A stretch of DNA of 64,000 bases, from the NCBI GenBank assembly GCA_041744575.1, contig JBGTKP010000033.1, positions 1-64,000 on the forward strand, written 5' to 3'. Below, in pieces: positions 59,424 through 64,000 of this stretch. The notes beneath the pieces were generated by a model. The model ran no database searches and was not told the DNA's origin. It saw nothing but the letters and a program-made list of their open reading frames with translations. This DNA comes from JTS-RE37 sp041744575. Its GTDB lineage: Bacteria > Bacteroidota > Bacteroidia > Flavobacteriales > Flavobacteriaceae. Within the stretch, counting starts at the first letter, position 1; each line of letters starts with the position of its first letter. Made by a program: the position numbers and the translations under genes.

Positions 59424-59849
59424 CTAGTTTTTCCTGATGATGGTATCAATTTCAAGAAACTTTTCCTTTAAGAGACCCAGGGCAAAAGCAGCTGCTGAGG
59501 CCGTGTAAACTGAATAATCAAGCGCTGCTTTAAGTCCTACAGAAAAAGTCATGGACAACCCGAATAACAGAAGCAGAAAGCCACTCCATCTTGCAATGAG
59601 CTCCGTTTTAAAGCCGAGGAGCAGGCATAAGCCAAAAATAATTTCTGCAGCGGTGGCAATAAATGCAAGAGCAGGGATGGCCCCATCTGGCACCCATGGA
59701 TTGATCACCTGGGTATACCCGACAAAATTGTCCCAGGTACCCCAAACGGCAACATCTTTGCCCCACCATCCAAACCTGTCTGCCACGGCTGACAGGAAGC
59801 CGATAGCCAGGGCCAGTCTGAGAAATAATTTAATAGGTCTGGTACGCAT
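59424..59849 (-). CDS. DoxX-family membrane protein
   Basis: A 141-residue protein with four transmembrane helices and the DoxX order: RLALAIGFLSAVADRFGWWG, then WVPDGAIPALAFIATAAEIIFGLCLLLGFKTELIARWSGFLLLLFGLSMTF. DoxX relatives are membrane redox partners or scaffold subunits; the true role is open. The start is ATG 59849; an ATG at 59891 is also in frame. It is upstream of and close to the GH43 gene, 13 bases from its ATG, suggesting one transcript. Confidence 0.88.
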   Translation of the reverse strand: MRTRPIKLFLRLALAIGFLSAVADRFGWWGKDVAVWGTWDNFVGYTQVINPWVPDGAIPALAFIATAAEIIFGLCLLLGFKTELIARWSGFLLLLFGLSMTFSVGLKAALDYSVYTASAAAFALGLLKEKFLEIDTIIRKN

Positions 59850-60091
59850 ATGGGTATGGTTTGTTCCGAAAGCAAGGTAGCACTTTTTCATCTATGGGGC
59901 TTTCCGGTCTGAAAAAGTCCTGAAGTTACCTTTCCTGCGGAGGCTGCCTCCTGGATCGATAATTTGAAAATGCGGCATGTTCGGCCCTGTCTTTCATCCT
60001 GATTCTGTCGAACAGGAAAATTGCGCTTTGCTGCAAAATGTAGTAAAGGGCTATTGCATTGTTAAATTTTATGGCTTTCGACTCATATTTC

Positions 60092-60469
60092 TTATCCTAA
60101 ATCGACGGGGGATTGTGGGGTAGTGGTTGGAGAATCAGGAGCCCTATATGGCCTGTTCCTCTCCTCCTGCAACCTGTCTCTTTCCCGGAAGCGGTAATAG
60201 GTTATTCCATATCCGAGCACCATCAATGTAAAAAGCACCCAATTGGCCCTGACAATTCTGCGATGAAGAAGGTGGTATGTCAGGAAAAAGGAAGTTACAA
60301 AAGCGAATGCCCCAAACAGCACCCCCCAGCCCAGAACGATGGCACCGCCTGCCAGTCCCTGGTCCTTTCCGGCATTAATGGCTCCGGCGAAATACATGCC
60401 GGCTACAAAGAAAACGGCAAGACTCAGAAAGTTAAATAAAAGACTGGCAGGCTTCCATAGCTTGCTCAT
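60092..60469 (-). CDS. Small membrane protein of unknown function
   Basis: A 125-residue protein with three to four hydrophobic helices (LLFNFLSLAVFFVAGMYFA, GLAGGAIVLGWGVLFGAFAFVTSFFLTYHLL, WVLFTLMVLGYGITYYRF) and a Pro/Arg-rich cytoplasmic tail (RERDRLQEERNRPYRAPDSP). I do not recognise the family; the tail suggests a protein or lipid contact. The gene lies alone, with gaps of about 200 bases that show nothing. Confidence 0.75.
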   Translation of the reverse strand: MSKLWKPASLLFNFLSLAVFFVAGMYFAGAINAGKDQGLAGGAIVLGWGVLFGAFAFVTSFFLTYHLLHRRIVRANWVLFTLMVLGYGITYYRFRERDRLQEERNRPYRAPDSPTTTPQSPVDLG

Positions 60470-60671
60470 AACTTATATGTTACCGTTTTAATAATTTCCA
60501 CACCTTTCTGAACTTTTAGTTCAAAAATTTGGTTCTGCTCCATCGGCATAGGATAGCAGCTCCGTCATTTGAAAAGGGGTGCCGCGTAGACCGGATCCCT
60601 ACCTGCGCCCCTGAGGTTCAACTATAATTAATGCAAGCGGCTGATAATACCGGAGTGATCCATCCATAAGG

Positions 60672-61709
60672 CTAATCGAGCCCATAAGCATTACGTGGAT
60701 TCTCAGTTAAAAGCTGCTGTACTTCTGCCTCGCTACAGCCACCTGAAATCAAAGCCGGAATCGCATGCGACATGATCGCATCGAAGTCCCGGATTTCTCC
60801 TCCATTTGGAAAACCGTTTCCATCGTGAGAAAGCAGGATTTTACCCAATAAATTGTTGCGTTTAAATTTTAAAATTCTCTCTGTAACGGCAGTGTAATTG
60901 TCCTTGCTTATCCCATCCAGGGAGATCCACGCACCCTGGGAAGCAAATTCCATCAAGATCTCATCATCCATAAACTGGTCTGCATGCACCCAGATCCAGT
61001 CAGAAGGATCCATTTTATATTCCTTCAGCAAATTGAGCTGGGCCTTGGCTGCCGGAAGGTTGTCTCCTGTATGGACTGCCAGGGTAAGGCCTGTTTCCTG
61101 GTGAGTAATTATGCCAGCTTTAAAAAGCTTTAAATCTATTTCGGAAGGTACTCCCTTGTCAAATCCGAGTTTTACAAAACCGGGTTTGATACCTGTTCCA
61201 TCAATACCCGTTTTATATTCCCTGATCCAGATACCGGCTATTGCTTCCGCTTCCATCTGATAGGCGAATTGAGGAATATAGCGATCGTCGGCAGCCCCAT
61301 ATATGCCGGTGTTGGTGACCACCTGTATGCCGGTGGAGTCGGATATGGTCTTTAACAGCTTCACATGCCTTCCAAAGTACGCTGTCGTACAGTCAAATAT
61401 GGTTCGGACACCGAGAGATTGGAGATATTTTAGATAGGGTATCGTCTGTCCCAGGAGTTTAGGAATATCATAAAGAGCCACTGCTTCCGGCTCCTTTCCG
61501 AAATTCGACATAATATGCTCATGGGTAAGTGTCAACCCAATTTCGGATCCTGCAAGCCGACCGTTGACAGACTCCAGGTAAAGTTCTTTTTCACCGGATA
61601 CTGTTTGCTGACCTGCGAGGGTACAATGGAATAGTAAGACCGCTGTCCACACAGAGATGAATGTAGAAATGCCGGGGCATACCCTTATTAGGGTATAATT
61701 GTGCTTCAC
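60672..61709 (-). CDS. Phosphotriesterase-family hydrolase, secreted (GTG start)
   Basis: About 345 residues from the GTG at 61709. A signal peptide (ISTFISVWTAVLLFHCTLAGQQ) follows. The binuclear metal site is complete: LTHEHIM (His-x-His), KPGFVKLGFDKG (carboxylated Lys), LAVHTG (His), WVHADQF (His) and LLSHDGNG (Asp). Family members include phosphotriesterases, lactonases and resistance proteins; the YNIYGAADDR-type loop hints at lactones, but this is not decisive. An open frame reaches to 61817, but codons before the GTG make a poor protein, rich in Arg and Gly. Secretion is unusual for this family. Confidence 0.88.
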   Translation of the reverse strand: MKHNYTLIRVCPGISTFISVWTAVLLFHCTLAGQQTVSGEKELYLESVNGRLAGSEIGLTLTHEHIMSNFGKEPEAVALYDIPKLLGQTIPYLKYLQSLGVRTIFDCTTAYFGRHVKLLKTISDSTGIQVVTNTGIYGAADDRYIPQFAYQMEAEAIAGIWIREYKTGIDGTGIKPGFVKLGFDKGVPSEIDLKLFKAGIITHQETGLTLAVHTGDNLPAAKAQLNLLKEYKMDPSDWIWVHADQFMDDEILMEFASQGAWISLDGISKDNYTAVTERILKFKRNNLLGKILLSHDGNGFPNGGEIRDFDAIMSHAIPALISGGCSEAEVQQLLTENPRNAYGLD

Positions 61710-61859
61710 TCGATCCACTTTGCCTATAGTCGTTCTATTCCAATGATGTCCCATACCCGCTCTTCCTGGGCGCAGTACCCTCCGTAAAGTTAGTCCGTAC
61801 ACCGGCAATTCTTTCATTTATATTAAGGAAATGGGAGATAAAATCATTTTTGTCCGCAG

Positions 61860-62564
61860 TTATAATTTATGATGGAGACTCAGCTGCAGCTGATTTTTTG
61901 ACAACAGATCGGTGGTCTGATTCATAAAACCAAGTTGCACCTTCATGGTACTGCTGATCATATATCCCAAACCCACATAAAATCTGTTACGATCAAACAG
62001 TTGCACCTCATTGCCATTTCCTATCCTGCGTTTTCCGTTGATAAAGATCTCATCATACAGGGCCAGATAAAGGGCTTTTTCTACCATTTCCGCTTTGCTC
62101 AGCGGGATATCCACAAACAGATTGTACCGGTACCGGGTACGGAATTCCTGGTTCTCAACAAAGCGCTGTTCAAAACGAAGCCGGTGATTCAGATACCACC
62201 TTTGACCTAAGCGAACAGGATAAAGTGCTTCCTGATATATTCTGCTTTCAGCTGAGGTCGAATTTCCAGGGCCATACATCCCAGAAGTAATATTCCCATA
62301 TCCCAAAGTAAATTTGATACTGGCTACTTCAGGGCTGTAAGTGATGCCTCCGCGAAGCAGCAATTGTTCGAGATCGCCTATGATATTCCAGTTCCTGTAC
62401 TGGACGTCTCCCTGAAACCCCCACCGGCTATCCCCGAAGTTTCCATTGAAGAAATACATATACCAGGACCCCAGAGCATCTTCATTGGTCTGAGCATACA
62501 TTTTTCCGTCTATAGTATTCCCAAGCACTACCAAAATTATAATGAGCAGGTTTTTCATAATCAT
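61860..62564 (-). CDS. DUF2490 protein (outer-membrane beta-barrel-like)
   Basis: A 234-residue protein with a signal peptide (IIILVVLGNTIDGKMYAQ). The body is a run of amphipathic strands with family marks: LGSWYMYFFNGNFGDSRWGFQGDVQYRNW, QLLLRGGITYS, TLGYGNITSGMYG, WYLNHRLRFEQRFV and a final LQLSLHHKL with an aliphatic end. DUF2490 proteins are thought to be small barrels; function is unknown. The start is ATG 62564 or 62558. The gap to the PD40 gene is 238 bases. Confidence 0.88.
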   Translation of the reverse strand: MIMKNLLIIILVVLGNTIDGKMYAQTNEDALGSWYMYFFNGNFGDSRWGFQGDVQYRNWNIIGDLEQLLLRGGITYSPEVASIKFTLGYGNITSGMYGPGNSTSAESRIYQEALYPVRLGQRWYLNHRLRFEQRFVENQEFRTRYRYNLFVDIPLSKAEMVEKALYLALYDEIFINGKRRIGNGNEVQLFDRNRFYVGLGYMISSTMKVQLGFMNQTTDLLSKNQLQLSLHHKL

Positions 62565-62802
62565 TTTTATCGTCTGTTGTTGGGATTGCCTAAAATAAAA
62601 GAAACAAATTCCGGCCATTCTGTTATACGCCCTTTTCATAACCTGAATTTTAACAAGAGCGCCTTCTGTCTGCAACCGGAGAGATCCTTAGTCATTCCGG
62701 CAAGATAAAGAATCTGATAAAAATGTGGAAGTAGATCTTTATTGAAGCCTTCATTTTTAGCAGACAGGAACGGTAGCTGATAAATTGGGACAACCTGATT
62801 CT

Positions 62803-63696
62803 TTACAATCGTTTCACTGAAATAATTTTAAATTGCGAAAAATCCCTTGTGAAAATCAGATAGTTTCCATCCCGGGTAATTACGGGAAAATTTTCCACGC
62901 CCGGCGTGTTGATATCGTCGGACAATTTTTCAGGCTGACTCCAGTCTCCGTCTTTTAAATGGGAAATATATAGATCGGGGCTGGAGGTTTTATAGGTCTT
63001 ATCCTGAATGCTAACAATCACAAAGTCCTCCTCGGGGGAGATACAGAATTCATATACAACCCAGTCCTTATTGGTTCTCCAATTGTTCACAGGTTGGAAT
63101 ATTTCAGGTGCTGCGTATCCCTGCTTTCCGGCTTCCAATTTATAAGAATACGTTCTGCTCCAATCGGGGGAATCGGAGGTAAAATAGATCGTTCCATCCG
63201 CGGAGATACACGGCTGTGAATTGTAATTGTAAATCAATTTCGGATGACTGATTTCCAGCGGCTCACTGAATTGCCCGCTGGAAATGGTTGTGGTCCAGAA
63301 GTTATAATTGGGATGTTGGGCGGTGTCTGTCTTTACGCGTTTGTTTGACAAAAATACCAGTTCCTGAGTATCAGGCATTTTCAACTGATAAGTATAGGAC
63401 AAGTTTTTGTCAAAATAATCCGGTATCACAGGTTCCTTCCACTTCCCTTTATCAAAGTAAGATATGTAAGGGATATATTTTTCATCCTCCTGGTTTGCCT
63501 TCCTGAAGAAATAAAAAGTCTTAAAATCGTCAGAAAGGGAACCCTTATAGGTATTGTCCGGCACCCACAATTCCGGCATAAAGTCAGAGACGTTACTCAA
63601 ATTTTCAAATTCGCTCAGGCCATGCGTTTCGACAGCATCTTTACATGACAATCCGATGGAAGGGCCAATCAGCAAGACAATTACGCCATACTTCAT
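62803..63696 (-). CDS. TolB/PD40-repeat lipoprotein
   Basis: A 297-residue protein. The signal peptide ends GPSIGLSC with a lipobox. The mature part contains WD40-like PD40 repeats: SLSDDFKTFYFFRK, SQPCISADGTIYFTSDSPD, CISPEEDFVIVSI and FPVITRDGNYLIFTRD. These form a beta-propeller like TolB, used for protein or sugar contacts on the outside of the membrane. The start is ATG 63696. A palindrome upstream may be its operator. Confidence 0.85.
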   Translation of the reverse strand: MKYGVIVLLIGPSIGLSCKDAVETHGLSEFENLSNVSDFMPELWVPDNTYKGSLSDDFKTFYFFRKANQEDEKYIPYISYFDKGKWKEPVIPDYFDKNLSYTYQLKMPDTQELVFLSNKRVKTDTAQHPNYNFWTTTISSGQFSEPLEISHPKLIYNYNSQPCISADGTIYFTSDSPDWSRTYSYKLEAGKQGYAAPEIFQPVNNWRTNKDWVVYEFCISPEEDFVIVSIQDKTYKTSSPDLYISHLKDGDWSQPEKLSDDINTPGVENFPVITRDGNYLIFTRDFSQFKIISVKRL

Positions 63697-63718
63697 TTTA
63701 TTCAATTTATAAGTCTGA

Positions 63719-63740
63719 AATCATTGCGATCCCAATGATT
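63719..63740. promoter_or_regulatory. Inverted repeat upstream of the PD40 lipoprotein gene
   Basis: AATCATTG (63719-63726) and CAATGATT (63733-63740) are perfect inverted copies over 6 bases, 23 bases upstream of the ATG. It may be an operator or leader hairpin. Between here and 64000 I see no supported gene. Confidence 0.35.
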
Positions 63741-64000
63741 GCGGTTGGTTACCAAATCAAATTGTTCCAAAAGAAGTACATTCTTTTTCTTTTCTGTACC
63801 ATAATACCCGTATCAAAAGAGTTTCTCAGGGGATCATTGACCTGAGCCTTATTATTATGACAGAAAGAATACGATTACCGTCCAGGATAACAAAACAGGG
63901 TAAAAATATACAAGGACAATTCAGAACAGAGTAATCCTTATCGGCGTTTCCCTTTTTTATTCCAAAATTATTGGTCAATCTGTTTTTTCAGGCAGGGCCA

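Noticed and set aside
1..64000. CRISPR array, rRNA genes, defence operons
   Set aside because: I looked for regularly spaced repeats, cas-like genes, rRNA and known defence proteins and saw none.

Overview
The window reads as the chromosome of a member of the Flavobacteriaceae (Bacteroidota), probably marine or environmental. Signs of this are a TonB receptor paired with DUF4249 lipoproteins, a two-gene transketolase, a DUF6095 membrane protein, DUF2490 and DUF5686-like proteins, and promoters of the Bacteroidota type (TTG, about 20 bases, TAnnTTTG) seen directly upstream of several genes. Most of the window is ordinary core and metabolic chromosome; the left 12 kb is accessory DNA.

Region 1 (1-12164) is accessory and visibly AT-richer than the rest from about 1.9 kb on. 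It opens with the first 32 codons of a secreted protein, then a broken IS110-type transposase, folded non-coding DNA, and an AT-rich island that ends exactly at the 3' end of a tRNA-Lys gene (12165-12237). The island carries a minus-strand cargo cluster (three NAD(P)-binding oxidoreductases, two NTF2-like proteins, one AraC regulator; 2206-7116). Next to it is a mobility and replication module (7309-11922): DnaC/IstB-like ATPase, winged-helix initiator-like protein, excisionase-like HTH protein, RteC-type regulator, a small unknown protein and a tyrosine integrase. Short direct repeats between integrase and tRNA look like integrase arm sites. No relaxase or conjugation gene is in view.

Region 2 (12.3-30.5 kb) is housekeeping: aroK, a phosphoribosyltransferase, an S4 RNA-binding protein, an FKBP-like lipoprotein, a beta-barrel protein, the two transketolase halves, tgt, an LptF/LptG permease, accA, dnaB, a conserved secreted protein, a HAD hydrolase, a YjbQ protein, the thrS-infC-rpmI-rplT translation operon with an AUA start codon for infC, a DUF6095 protein and a glycerate kinase.

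Region 3 (30.5-52.6 kb) is mostly envelope and nutrient genes on the minus strand: two tandem DUF4249 lipoproteins with a TonB-dependent receptor, monomeric isocitrate dehydrogenase, a carboxypeptidase-regulatory-domain protein, a sodium:solute symporter coupled to myo-inositol oxygenase, two secreted DinB-fold proteins, a PKD plus spondin-like lipoprotein, an esterase, GNAT, M28 peptidase, TerB-like protein, PLP decarboxylase, M20 amidohydrolase, YjbR-like protein and an alpha/beta hydrolase.

Region 4 (52.6-64 kb) holds a partly decayed stress-type cluster (a DUF1579 remnant, a hexapeptide-repeat protein, two SRPBCC proteins, the tail of an ECF sigma factor, an ArsR regulator with TGCGCAA repeats over its promoter, and a VOC protein), then secreted sugar-related enzymes (sorbosone-dehydrogenase-like, GH43), a HbpS/GlcG-like protein, DoxX, a small membrane protein, a phosphotriesterase-family hydrolase, DUF2490 and PD40 proteins. 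I found no CRISPR array and no rRNA. The best candidates for something new are the compact tRNA-Lys element, the folded DNA behind the IS110 gene, and the ArsR-controlled module.
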